Positions 53,141 to 62,379 of a stretch of DNA of 64,000 nucleotides are shown one piece after another. Numbering within the stretch: position 1 is the first letter of the stretch; each line of letters starts with the position of its first letter. The position numbers were made by a program, and so were the translations under genes. The notes beneath the pieces are model-generated. The model was not told the DNA's origin. It saw only the letters and a program-made list of their open reading frames with translations, and made no database searches. Source of the DNA: DASQFQ01 sp963802905 (GTDB lineage Bacteria > Actinomycetota > Thermoleophilia > Solirubrobacterales > Solirubrobacteraceae); assembly GCA_963802905.1 (NCBI GenBank), contig CAWDKH010000014.1:248001-312000 (forward strand), read 5' to 3'.

Positions 53141-56100
53141 CGCACCCACACCCGGTCGAGCATGGTCGAGTACGTCGGGTGGTAGGTGACGTTGCCGACC
53201 CGCTTCGACACGTAGACGGTCAGGCGGATGTTGACGTACGGGACGGTCGGGGCGAGATCGACGACGCGGCGATCCACGGCTGCCCACGCCGCCGGAGCGT
53301 CCTCCGCGGCGGCAGCGCGCGCCCGGCCGATCGCGGCGTCCAGCCTGGCGTCGCATACGTGCGAGACGTTGGCGAACGTCGCATCGCCGCGCGCGGCGCA
53401 GGCGAACGTCGGGGCGAGCAGGCTCGACGCGCTCATGTAGTCCGGGAGCCAGCCCCCAACCCCCATCTGCATGCGCGAGCCGTCCCGCGCAACGTCCCCG
53501 AAATAGTCGGCGCCGGGGTGCACGCGCAACCGCGCGTGGAAGCCGAGGTCGCGCAGCAGCGAGACGAAGTAGCGGCCGGCGCGCTGGCGCTCCCAGTCGC
53601 CGACGTCGCACGGTCACGCTCGCGCCGGCGCGGCCGGACGCGGCGACCAGGCGGCGCGCGTCGCTCGAGGTCCGGCGCGGTCCACCCGCCGCCGCGCGAC
53701 GCATGGGCGGTGTAGGGGCAGTACGGCGCGAAGCCCTGGAACTCGGGCGTCACGATCTGGCAGGTCTCGCGAGGCGGCCTCGGGACCGCCGTGCAACTCG
53801 ACCAACTCGGCGCGGTCGACGGCATAGTTGAGCGCCTGCCGGACACGAATGTCGTCGAACGGCGGCCGCCGGACGTTCAGGAACATCCACGAGGCCCCGG
53901 GCAGCGGGCTGCTGTGCAGCCGGCCGGGCGCGCGCGCGACGAGGTCCGGGAGCTTGCCGCGCAGGGGGAAGTCCACGAGCCACGTCAAGTCCGCGCTGCC
54001 GCGGTCGATCGCCTCTGTGTGCGTCTCGAGGCGCCCCAGCCCCGTGACCTTGATCTCGATCCGATCCGCGAACCCGGCCGGCCGCGCGGCGGTCGGCCCG
54101 GAAGTGCGGGTTGCGCACGAGCACGCCGCCGCGGCTCGCATCCCACCGCGCGACGCGGTAAGGGCCGGTGCCAGGTGGTGCGAAGTCCTTGTCAGCGGTG
54201 CGCGCGGGTGTCGCGGAGGGCAGGAGATACGCGAACGGGGTCGTCAGCGTGTGGAGGAAGTCCGGGTCGCGCGCGGTCAGGTGGACGGTGATCGTCCGCG
54301 CGTGCGCGTCCGACTCGATGCCGCGCGAGAGGTCGCAGCGCGCCGGCGCGCTGATGCAGCGCCGCGCGCCGACGATGCCGTTGAAGTAGGGCGGGGAGCT
54401 GTCGCCGAAGCTGTCGCGGACGGCGCGCAGGGAGCGCTCCATCGACGCGCGGAAATCGCCCGGCTCGACCGGCGTCCCGTCGGAGTAGCGGATGCCGCGT
54501 CGCAGGGTGAAGACGTAGGTGCGCCCGTCCGAGCTCGGCGCAGGCGGCCGCGTGGCCAGCCCACCGACGAGCGTCGCGGCGCCGGAGCCGGGAACGCGAC
54601 GGTAGGCGACGAGCCCGTCATGCGGGAGCCCCGCCAGCAGCCAGGTGTACACGTAGTACCCATCCGCATGGAGCCAGTTCACCGGCATCGGGCCCTTGGC
54701 CGGCTCCGCCTGCGGGAGGTCCACCCGCAGCGTGCCGCCCCGGTGCGCCGCCTCGGGCGCGACCGCGGCGGTCCACACCGAGCCGCCGGCGACCGCGAGC
54801 GCCGACGGGCTGCTGCCGACCTTGAATCGCTGCGCCTTGCGCGGTCCGTCCGGATCCACGCGAGCGACGGTGCCGTCCTCGCCGCCCGCGACCCACACGG
54901 CGCCCTCTCCGACCGCGACCGCGGTCGGGTCGTGGCCGACGCCCACGCTCCATGAGACCGAGTTCGTGTCGGGGTCGATCCGCGACACCGTGCCGTCGGT
55001 GCGGTTGACGACCCAGACCGCGCCTTCGCCGACCGCCAGCGCGCTCGGCGCGTGGCCGACGGTGACCGGAGCGACCACCGCGCCTGTGCGCGGGTCGAGG
55101 CGCGTCACGGTGTCGGTCTCCTCGCTCGCCACCCACAGCGCCCCGGCGCCGGCGGCGATCGCGGTCGCCTTCATCCCGACTGGGATCCGGCGCGCGCGAT
55201 CCAGGCGGTCGAGCTCGACGCGGTGGAGGTCGCCTTCGGCGCCCGAGATCACCCACAGCGCGCCCTCCGCGAGCGCCAGCGAGCGCGGCGCGATGGCGGC
55301 CGGGATCTTCTGGCGCACTTTGTTGGAGCCCGGATCAACCTGCGCGACGGAGCGCGAGTCGCCGTCCGCCACCCACAGCGAGCCCGCGCCGAACGCGAGC
55401 GCCGCGGGGGCGCCGCCGACGGGGATCGGTTACGATCTGGGGTCGCGCTCGATGCGCGAGACGGTGCCGTCGAGCCGGTTGGCGACCCACACCGACCCGC
55501 CGCCCGCGGTGACCGCGCCGGGGCTGTGGCCGACCGAGTACCGGTCCGTGATGCGGCCGCTCTCTGGATCGATCAGCCCGATCGTGTCCTCGTCGATCCC
55601 GGACACCGTGTCCGGCTCGAGCACGCGGATGACCCCGAACGCCGTGATGCCCGCGAGCAGGAGCGCCGCGGCGCCGATCAGCAGCGCGCGCGACCGCCGC
55701 CGCGCCGGCGCTTGTGACCCTGCCACGGGCTCCGGCTCGGCCGGCGAGGGCAGGTCGAGCGCCGGGTCGTGCTCGAGGATCTGCTCGTGCAGCCGCTGGA
55801 GCTCGGCGCCGGGCTCGACGCCGATCTCCTCCACCAGCCCGGCGCGCGCGTCGCGGTAGGCGGCGAGAGCCTCCGACTGCCGGCCGGCGCGGTAGAGGGC
55901 GAGCATCCGCTGGGCATGCAGGTGCTCGCGCAGCGGGTTGGCCGCCACGAGCGCGTCGAGCTCGCTGATCACCTCGACGTGGCGGCCGGCCTCGAGGTCG
56001 GCGTCGATCGCCATCTCGGCCGCGCGCAGGCGCAGCTCCTCGAGGCGGCGGATCTCGGCGGCGGCGAACGGCTCGTCCGCGACGTCGGCGAGCGGGTCGC

Positions 56101-56452
56101 CGCGCCACAGCGCGAGCGCCTCGCGCGCGCGCGACTCCTCGAGCAGGCGCTCGAGGCGGACCGTGTCGACGGCTCCCTCCGGCAGCTGCAGCTCGTAGCC
56201 GCGGCCGCGGGTGGCGATGCTGGCGTCACCGTCGAGCACCCGCCGCAGATGCGAGACGTAAAGCTGCACCATCTTGGGCGCGCTGGGCGGCGGCTCGTCG
56301 CCCCAGAGCCCCGCCGCGAGCCGGTCGGCGGACACGGTCCGCCCCGCCTCGAGCGCCAGCATCGCGAGGACGGCCCGCTGCTTGCGGGGGCCCAACTCGA
56401 CGGGCCCTTCCCCGAGGTGAACCTCGAGCGGCCCCAGTAGCCGCACGTCCAT
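53137..56452 (-). pseudogene. Receptor-regulator paralog 3: SARP/BTAD-TM-propeller-SBP5, degraded
   Basis: Starts at ATG 56452 (MDVRLLGPLEV) with the same winged helix, BTAD, TM (RALLIGAAALLLAGITAFGV) and propeller as paralogs 1 and 2. An in-frame TAA at 55430-55432 interrupts the propeller at the position where the others read on. Frame changes follow near 54095, 53770, 53665 and 53615, yet each piece aligns with the solute-binding domain of paralog 2, and the C-terminus ends LDRVWVR. A TAGGGT lies 10 nt before the start. One nonsense codon plus four indels suggests real decay, though sequencing errors may add to it. Confidence 0.82.
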
Positions 56453-56502
56453 CGGTGGCGCGACCCTAACCGCCGGCTGACGGAGGAGCCAAGTGGTGTC
56501 AG

Positions 56503-57807
56503 CTAGCGAACCGCCGCGCGGATCGCGTCCCAGGCCCGGCGCACGTCCTCCTCGGTCGTGCGCTCCGAGCCGATCGCGAGCCGCAGCACGTAGCGGCCGC
56601 CGAGCCGCGTGTGGGAGATGAACAGCTCGCCGCTCGCGTTGACGCGCTCGAGGATCGCCGCGTTCTCCTCATCCGACCCCTGCTTGCGGAAGCAGACGAG
56701 CGAGAAGCGCTGGGGCGCGGCGAGCTCCCAGCCCGGCGCTTCGCGCACCAGGTCGGCGAACACCTCCGCCAGCCGCACGTGCTCGCGGATCATCCGCTGC
56801 AGGCCCTCGCGGCCGTAGCAGCGCAGCACCGCCCACAGCTTCAGCGAGCGGAAGCGGCGCCCGAGCGCCGGCCCGTACTCGCTGAGGCTCAGGGCGTCCT
56901 CGGCGTCGGGCGTGCGCAGGAACTCGGGGACGAGGCTGAAGGCGGCGCGGAAGTCCTCGGGGCGGCTCGTCCACAGCATCGAGCAGTCCATCGGGGTCAG
57001 CAGCCACTTGTGCGCGTTGATCACCAGCGAGTCCGCGCGCTCGACGCCCTCGAACGCCCACCGGTGCTCCTCGCACACCATCGCGCTGCCCGCATACGCG
57101 GCGTCGACGTGCAGCCACGTGCCGGTCTGCTCGCACAGGTCGGCGACCGCCGCCACCGGGTCGACCGACGCGGTCGAGGTCGTCCCGACCGTCGGCACGA
57201 CGATCGCGGCGTCGGAGAGGTCGAGCCCGTCGACGCGCATCCGGAACTCGTCGTCGGAGGGAACCTTGCGCAGCTCCATCCCGAGCATGCGCGCGCCCTT
57301 GTCGAGCGCGGAGTGCGCGTGCTCGGAGCCGACCGCGACGTTGCGCCCCGTCGCGTGGCGCGCCGCGATCATCGCCGCCATCGTCGAGGTCGACGCCGCG
57401 TCCTCGATGTGGCCGTGCCAGCCGTCCGGCAGGCCGAGCAGTTGCGCGGCCCAGTCGCACACCAGGCCTTCGAGCTCGGTCGAGGCCGGCGCCGTGCGCC
57501 ACAGGAACGCGATCGGGTTGAGCGCGGCGGCCAACAGCTCGGCGAGGATCCCCGGACGCGAGGCGGAGTTGGCGAAGTAGGCGAAGAAGCGCGGGTGCTG
57601 CCAGTGCGTCATGCCCGGCATCAGCACCTCGTCGAGGTCGCGCAGGACGGCGGAGAACGGCTCGCCCTGCTCGGGCGGCGAGGCCGGCAGGCGCGCGCGG
57701 ATGTCGCCGGGCTCGACCTGGGCGAGCACCGGCAGCTCGCCGACGCGGTCGAGGTAGGACTCGACCCACTCGAGCGCGGCGCGGCCGTCGTCGAGGAACT
57801 CGCTCAT
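56503..57807 (-). CDS. Group II PLP-dependent decarboxylase (aromatic amino acid type)
   Basis: A 434-aa enzyme of the glutamate/aromatic-amino-acid decarboxylase fold. THWQHPRFFAYFANSASRPG near residue 68 and FLWRTAPASTELEGLV are substrate-pocket blocks of the tyrosine/DOPA decarboxylase group. LHVDAAYAGSA gives the PLP-stacking and Asp residues, and VINAHKWLLTPMDCS the PLP-binding Lys. It would make an amine and carbon dioxide. ATG 57807 overlaps the upstream J-protein stop (ATGA). Confidence 0.9.
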   Translation of the reverse strand: MSEFLDDGRAALEWVESYLDRVGELPVLAQVEPGDIRARLPASPPEQGEPFSAVLRDLDEVLMPGMTHWQHPRFFAYFANSASRPGILAELLAAALNPIAFLWRTAPASTELEGLVCDWAAQLLGLPDGWHGHIEDAASTSTMAAMIAARHATGRNVAVGSEHAHSALDKGARMLGMELRKVPSDDEFRMRVDGLDLSDAAIVVPTVGTTSTASVDPVAAVADLCEQTGTWLHVDAAYAGSAMVCEEHRWAFEGVERADSLVINAHKWLLTPMDCSMLWTSRPEDFRAAFSLVPEFLRTPDAEDALSLSEYGPALGRRFRSLKLWAVLRCYGREGLQRMIREHVRLAEVFADLVREAPGWELAAPQRFSLVCFRKQGSDEENAAILERVNASGELFISHTRLGGRYVLRLAIGSERTTEEDVRRAWDAIRAAVR

Positions 57808-58565
57808 GCTCCCTGCAGCTCCGCGAGCCGCTTGCGCGCCGCCGCGAGCGCCGCCTCCGAGGATGCGCGCCACTCCGCCAGCAGGTCGGTGCCGGTCACC
57901 GCGGCGGCCATCGCGCGCTCCATCATCCCGGCCAGGTCGGAGCCGCGGACCTCGTCGAGGCGCGCCTGCGCGCGGTCGACCGCCGCCTGCAGCGCGCTGA
58001 CCCGGCGCGCGGCACGCGCGGTCTCGAGGTCCTCGCCGACCGGCCCGGTGGCGTACGGCGAGGACTCCCACTGGCGCACGAGGTCGACGATCGCCTGCGC
58101 GTCGGAGGCCGCGAACGCCTGGTTGAGTCGCTTCATGAACGCCTCCGCGTGGCGGCGCGTGTCGTCGTCGGGCGCGAGGTCGGGGTGCATGCGCTTGGCC
58201 GCCTCGCGGAACAGCTTCTTGAGGTCGCCTGTCGGCAGCGGGCCGGGCGTCTTCGGGATCGCCTTGACCGCCGCCGTCGTCTCACGGGCGCGGGCACGCG
58301 CGGACCGCGCCGCACGCTTGTCCTCGTCCGTGCCCGAGCGCTTGGCGACGAGGCCGGCGATCCGCGCCTCGAGCTCGTGCAGCTCGGCCAGTACCGTGAC
58401 GACCTCGCGCATGTAGTCGGCGTTGAAGACGGCGAGCTCGGCCTCGAGCGTCGCCTGCTCCTCCTCGATCGCGGCCAGGCGGTCGCGCAGCCGCTCCGCC
58501 TCGCGCTCCGCCGCGGCGGTCGTGGCGAGCAGCTCGCCTCCGCTGGGGCCGGCCGGCACGTTCAC
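57804..58565 (-). CDS. J-domain-like coiled-coil protein
   Basis: A 253-aa protein. Residues 15-95 are a long charged coiled coil (AAEREAERLRDRLAAIEEEQ). Around residues 115-150 is a DnaJ-type segment, LKKLFREAAKRMHPDLAPDD, containing the HPD tripeptide. A second helical region closes the protein. It lacks Gly/Phe and zinc regions, so it is a type III J-like protein that could recruit DnaK. Coupled to the decarboxylase by ATGA overlap; GTG 58565 is the start. Confidence 0.75.
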   Translation of the reverse strand: MNVPAGPSGGELLATTAAAEREAERLRDRLAAIEEEQATLEAELAVFNADYMREVVTVLAELHELEARIAGLVAKRSGTDEDKRAARSARARARETTAAVKAIPKTPGPLPTGDLKKLFREAAKRMHPDLAPDDDTRRHAEAFMKRLNQAFAASDAQAIVDLVRQWESSPYATGPVGEDLETARAARRVSALQAAVDRAQARLDEVRGSDLAGMMERAMAAAVTGTDLLAEWRASSEAALAAARKRLAELQGA

Positions 58566-58631
58566 CGCGCGGATGATGACGCGCGCGAGCGGCTCGCGGT
58601 GCTCAGTTGCTTGTCTCGATGCGATGCGCTT

Positions 58632-58657
58632 GAGTCTTAGCTATATGGCTATAACTC
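58632..58657. promoter_or_regulatory. CbbR-type dyad overlapping the cbbR start
   Basis: GAGTCTTAGC at 58632-58641 and GCTATAACTC at 58648-58657 form an imperfect inverted repeat centred on ATAT, with arms GAGT/ACTC and AGC/GCT. It covers the cbbR start codon at 58645 and is AT-rich in a GC-rich region, consistent with autorepression. Confidence 0.5.
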
Positions 58658-59532
58658 TGACGCAGCTCACCGCGTTCCTCGCCGTCGTCCGCGGCGGCTC
58701 GGTCACCGCCGCCGCCGACGACCTGGTGGTCACGCAGCCATCCGTGTCGGCGGCGGTCGCGTCACTCGCGCGGGAGCTCGGCTGCGACCTCTTCGAACGC
58801 GCGGGCAGGGGCATCCGGCCGACCGAGGCGGGCGTCGCGTTCGCGCCCTACGCCGCGGACGTCATCGGTCTGCTCGAGCAGGGCCGCCAGGCCGCGCAGG
58901 AGGCGACCGACGCCGCCGCGCGCAGCCTGCGCATCGCCGCCGTGACGACGGCGGCCGAGTCGTTCGTTCCCGGCCTCATGCGCGCATTCGCCATCGAGCA
59001 CCCCGACGTCGAGCTCGTGCTCGACGTGGGCAATCGCCAGGACGTGCTCGAGCGCGTGCTCAGCCACGCCGCGGACGTCGCGGTCTCGGGCACGCCGCCG
59101 ACGGACGATCGGCTCGCAGCCGAGCCACTGCTCGACAACGAGATCGTCTGCGTCACCGCGCCCGACGACCCGCTCGCTGCCTCCACGACCGTGCCTGCCT
59201 CCGCGCTCGACGATCGGGTCTGGCTGCTGCGGGAGCCTGGTTCGGGAACGCGAACGCTCAACGAGCGCTACTTGAGCGATCACGACCTCGCTCCCAAGAC
59301 GCTGACCCTCGGCTCCAATGGAGCGATCAAGCAGGCTGCGCGGTCTGGCCTCGGCGTGTCCCTGCTCTCGCAGGTGGCCGTCGAGGCGGAGCTGGCGTCC
59401 GGGCTGCTGGGCGTGCTGCGGCTCGAGGATCTGCCGGCGGACCGGCCGTGGTTCGTGCTCCGATCCGCGATCGGCCCGGTGCGCCCGGTCGTCGAGGCGT
59501 TCGTCGCCTTCGTGCGCAGCAGCGCTATATAG
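58645..59532 (+). CDS. cbbR: LysR-family regulator CbbR
   Basis: A 295-aa LysR protein. HTH: LTAFLAVVRGGSVTAAADDL, PSVSAAVASLARELGCDLF. The effector domain has VGNRQDVLERVLSHAADVAV and GSNGAIKQAARSGLGVSLLS, as in CbbR/CysB-type sensors. It lies directly upstream of cbbL in the same direction, 68 bp away. Matching AT-rich dyads occur before both genes. CbbR proteins sense RuBP or NADPH-related signals; the ligand here is not known. Confidence 0.87.
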   Translation: MAITLTQLTAFLAVVRGGSVTAAADDLVVTQPSVSAAVASLARELGCDLFERAGRGIRPTEAGVAFAPYAADVIGLLEQGRQAAQEATDAAARSLRIAAVTTAAESFVPGLMRAFAIEHPDVELVLDVGNRQDVLERVLSHAADVAVSGTPPTDDRLAAEPLLDNEIVCVTAPDDPLAASTTVPASALDDRVWLLREPGSGTRTLNERYLSDHDLAPKTLTLGSNGAIKQAARSGLGVSLLSQVAVEAELASGLLGVLRLEDLPADRPWFVLRSAIGPVRPVVEAFVAFVRSSAI

Positions 59533-59546
59533 GTATTTCTCTATAT
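59527..59546. promoter_or_regulatory. CbbR-type dyad before cbbL
   Basis: ATATAG (59527-59532) and CTATAT (59541-59546) are perfect inverted repeats with an 8-nt spacer; a further CTATAC lies at 59572. The first arm overlaps the cbbR stop codon. This is the only markedly AT-rich stretch in the area and fits the T-N11-A layout of a LysR operator activating cbbL. Confidence 0.55.
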
Positions 59547-59600
59547 GTTTCTTCGTATCTGTGCTTGATCTCTATACCTGCGGTCCATACGGTGCGCCAC

Positions 59601-61034
59601 ATGACCAAGGACCGATGGGCAGCTGGAGTGACGCCGTACGCGGAGATGGGCTTCTGGCAGCCCGACTACGAGCCGGCTGACACCGACATCCTGTGCGCTT
59701 TCCGCATCACGCCCCAGGAGGGCGTCGATGCGATCGAAGCCGCCGCCGCGGTGGCCGGCGAGTCTTCGACCGCGACCTGGACGGTCGTCTGGACTGACCG
59801 CCTCACGTCCTACGAGCACTACCAGGCCAAGGCCTACGAGGTGGAGGAGGTCCCCGGCACGCCGGGGCAGTACATCGCGAAGATCGCCTACGACCTCGAC
59901 CTCTTCGAGGAGGGGTCGATCGCGAACCTGACCTCGTCGATCATCGGCAACGTCTTCGGCTTCAAGGCGCTCAAGGCCCTGCGGCTCGAGGACATGCGAA
60001 TCCCGGCGCACTACCTCAAGACCTTCCAGGGCCCGCCGCACGGGATCGTCATGGAGCGGGAGTACCTCGACAAGTTCGGCCGCCCGCTGATCGGCGCGAC
60101 CACGAAGCCCAAGCTCGGGCTGTCGGCCAAGAACTACGGCCGCGTCGTCTACGAGGCGCTGCGCGGCGGGCTCGACTTCACCAAGGACGACGAGAACATC
60201 AACTCGCAGCCGTTCATGCGCTGGCGCGACCGCTTCATCCACGCCCAGGAGGCCGTCGCCCGCGCTTCGCAGATGACCGGCGAGGTCAAGGGCCACTACA
60301 TGAACGTCACCGCTGGGACGATGGAGGAGATCTACGAGCGGGCCGAGTTCGCCAAGGAGATCGGCTCGCCGATCATCATGATGGACCTGACGATCGGCTT
60401 CACCGCGATGACCTCGCTGTCGAAGTGGTGCCGCGCCAACGGGATGCTGCTGCACCTGCACCGCGCCGGTCACGGGACCTACACGCGCCAGAAGACCCAC
60501 GGCGTGTCGTTCCGCGTGATCGCCAAGTGGTGCCGGATGCTCGGCGTCGACCACATCCACGCCGGCACCGTGGTGGGCAAGCTCGAGGGCGACCCCGGAA
60601 TGGTGCGCGGCTACTACGACGTCTGCCGCCAGCGCTTCAACCACGCCAACCCCGAGACCGGGCTGTACTTCGACCAGGACTGGGCGTCGCTCGGCGCCGT
60701 CATGCCCGTCGCCTCGGGCGGCATCCACGCGGGCCAGATGTACCAGCTGCTGCACTACCTCGGCGAGGACGTGATCCTCCAGTTCGGCGGCGGCACGATC
60801 GGCCATCCGATGGGGATCGCGGCCGGCGCCACCGCCAACCGCGTCGCCGTCGAGGCGATGATCCAGGCGCGCAACGAGGGCCGCGACTTCTACAACGAGG
60901 GCCCCGACATCCTCGTGCAGGCGGCCAAGGGCTGCCCCGAGCTGGACGCCGCCCTCGAGGTCTGGAAGGACATCACCTTCGATTTCACGTCCACCGACAC
61001 GGCCGACCTCACCGTCACGCCGACCGCCAGCTAG
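59601..61034 (+). CDS. cbbL: RuBisCO large subunit, form I red type
   Basis: A 477-aa large subunit. Active-site blocks are intact: GATTKPKLGLS (catalytic Lys), GGLDFTKDDENINSQPF (carbamylated Lys with metal-binding Asp-Glu), HRAGHGTYTRQKTHG (His), GTVVGKLEGD (loop 6 Lys) and ASGGIHAGQM and FGGGTIGHP for phosphate binding. N-terminal CAFRITPQEGVDAIEAAAAV and VAGESSTATWTVVW are of the form IC/IE branch. It carboxylates ribulose 1,5-bisphosphate. ATG 59601 gives the usual length; no strong ribosome-binding site is seen. Confidence 0.97.
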   Translation: MTKDRWAAGVTPYAEMGFWQPDYEPADTDILCAFRITPQEGVDAIEAAAAVAGESSTATWTVVWTDRLTSYEHYQAKAYEVEEVPGTPGQYIAKIAYDLDLFEEGSIANLTSSIIGNVFGFKALKALRLEDMRIPAHYLKTFQGPPHGIVMEREYLDKFGRPLIGATTKPKLGLSAKNYGRVVYEALRGGLDFTKDDENINSQPFMRWRDRFIHAQEAVARASQMTGEVKGHYMNVTAGTMEEIYERAEFAKEIGSPIIMMDLTIGFTAMTSLSKWCRANGMLLHLHRAGHGTYTRQKTHGVSFRVIAKWCRMLGVDHIHAGTVVGKLEGDPGMVRGYYDVCRQRFNHANPETGLYFDQDWASLGAVMPVASGGIHAGQMYQLLHYLGEDVILQFGGGTIGHPMGIAAGATANRVAVEAMIQARNEGRDFYNEGPDILVQAAKGCPELDAALEVWKDITFDFTSTDTADLTVTPTAS

Positions 61035-61045
61035 GAGGCGCTGAC

Positions 61046-61507
61046 ATGCGCATCACGCAAGGGACGTTCTCCTACCTGCCCGACCTCACCGACGAGCAGA
61101 TCGAAGCGCAGCTGCGCTACGCGCTGCGCAACGGCTGGTCGATCATGATCGAGCACACCGACGACCCGCATCCGCGCAACGCGCTGTGGGAGATGTGGAG
61201 CCAGCCGCTGTTCGACCTCCCCGAAGACGAGGCCGAGGTCGCGCTGCGCGAGGTCCGGGCCGCGCGCGAGGGCTGCCCGAACGAGTACGTGAAGGTCGTC
61301 GCCTACGACCGCTCGCTCGGGCGCCAGACGACGGCGCTGTCGTTCATCGTCGGACGGCCCGCGGACGAGCCCGGCTTCCGCCTCGACCGCACGGAGAAGG
61401 CCGACCGCCAGATCCGCTACACGATCCACGCCTACGCCACCACGGCTCCGGTCGGCCGCCGCTACACGGCCAACGGCCGGCCCACCACGAACGGGGCGGC
61501 GCGATGA
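61046..61507 (+). CDS. cbbS: RuBisCO small subunit, red type
   Basis: A 153-aa subunit beginning MRITQGTFSYLPDLTDEQI, typical of red-type enzymes, with NGWSIMIEHTDDPHPRN and EYVKVVAYD core strands. The C-terminal 30 residues (YTIHAYATTAPVGRRYT and beyond) are the beta-hairpin extension that closes the central channel in red-type RuBisCO. TAGGAGG, overlapping the cbbL stop, is the ribosome-binding site. Confidence 0.96.
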   Translation: MRITQGTFSYLPDLTDEQIEAQLRYALRNGWSIMIEHTDDPHPRNALWEMWSQPLFDLPEDEAEVALREVRAAREGCPNEYVKVVAYDRSLGRQTTALSFIVGRPADEPGFRLDRTEKADRQIRYTIHAYATTAPVGRRYTANGRPTTNGAAR

Positions 61508-62379
61508 CCACGGCCCAGCTCGAGGTCCCCGTGCGGGACGAGGGGATCGAGGAGGTCCTCGCGCAGCTCGACGAGGACCTCGTCGCGCTCGCGCCCGTCA
61601 AGAGGCGCATCCGCGAGATCGCGGCGCTGCTCGTGATCGACCGGCTCCGCCGCGAGGCCGGGCTGGTCTCGTCGCGGCCCTCGCTGCACATGAGCTTCAC
61701 CGGCAACCCCGGCACCGGCAAGACCACCGTCGCGCTGCGCATGGCGGAGATCCTCCATCGCCTCGGCTACATCGAGAAGCCGAAGGTCGTCTCGGTCACG
61801 CGCGACGACCTCGTCGGCCAGTACGTCGGGCACACCGCGCCGAAGACCCGCGAGGTGCTCAAGCGCGCCCGCGGCGGCGTGCTCTTCATCGACGAGGCGT
61901 ACTACCTCTACCGCCCGGAGAACGAGCGCGACTATGGCCAGGAGGCGATCGAGATCCTGCTCCAGGTGATGGAGACCGAGCGCGAGGACCTCGTCGTCGT
62001 GCTCGCGGGCTACCGCGACCGCATGGAGACCTTCTTCCGCTCGAACCCGGGGATGGGATCCCGCGTCGCGCACCACATCCACTTCCCCGACTTCGACGTC
62101 GACGAGCTGATGGCGATCGCCGAGCTGATGCTCGAGCAGCAGGCCTATGAGCTCACGCCCGAGGCCGAGGAAGCACTCCGCGCGTACGTCGAGCGGCGGG
62201 TCGTGCGGCCGCGCTTCGCGCACGGCCGCAGCATCCGCAACGCGCTCGACCGGACGCGCATGCGCCAGGCGAGCCGGCTCTACGAGCGGCGCGACACGCT
62301 CGACCGCACGGACCTGGTGACCCTCGAGGCGGAGGACATCCTCGCGAGCTCGATCTTCGACGACACCGAGCCGAGCTAG
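61504..62379 (+). CDS. cbbX: Red-type RuBisCO activase CbbX
   Basis: A 291-aa AAA+ ATPase. Walker A GNPGTGKTT, Walker B GVLFIDEAYYL, pore-loop region VGQYVGHTAPKT and sensor segments follow the CbbX pattern. It pulls the C-terminal tail of the RuBisCO large subunit to release inhibitory sugar phosphates. Its ATG overlaps the cbbS stop (ATGA), and its stop overlaps the prk GTG by one base. Confidence 0.95.
   Translation: MTTAQLEVPVRDEGIEEVLAQLDEDLVALAPVKRRIREIAALLVIDRLRREAGLVSSRPSLHMSFTGNPGTGKTTVALRMAEILHRLGYIEKPKVVSVTRDDLVGQYVGHTAPKTREVLKRARGGVLFIDEAYYLYRPENERDYGQEAIEILLQVMETEREDLVVVLAGYRDRMETFFRSNPGMGSRVAHHIHFPDFDVDELMAIAELMLEQQAYELTPEAEEALRAYVERRVVRPRFAHGRSIRNALDRTRMRQASRLYERRDTLDRTDLVTLEAEDILASSIFDDTEPS

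Noticed and set aside
57806..58000. Proline/arginine-rich plus-strand frame opposite the J-domain gene
   Set aside because: No start context, no homology, and antisense to a well-formed coiled-coil/J-domain protein.
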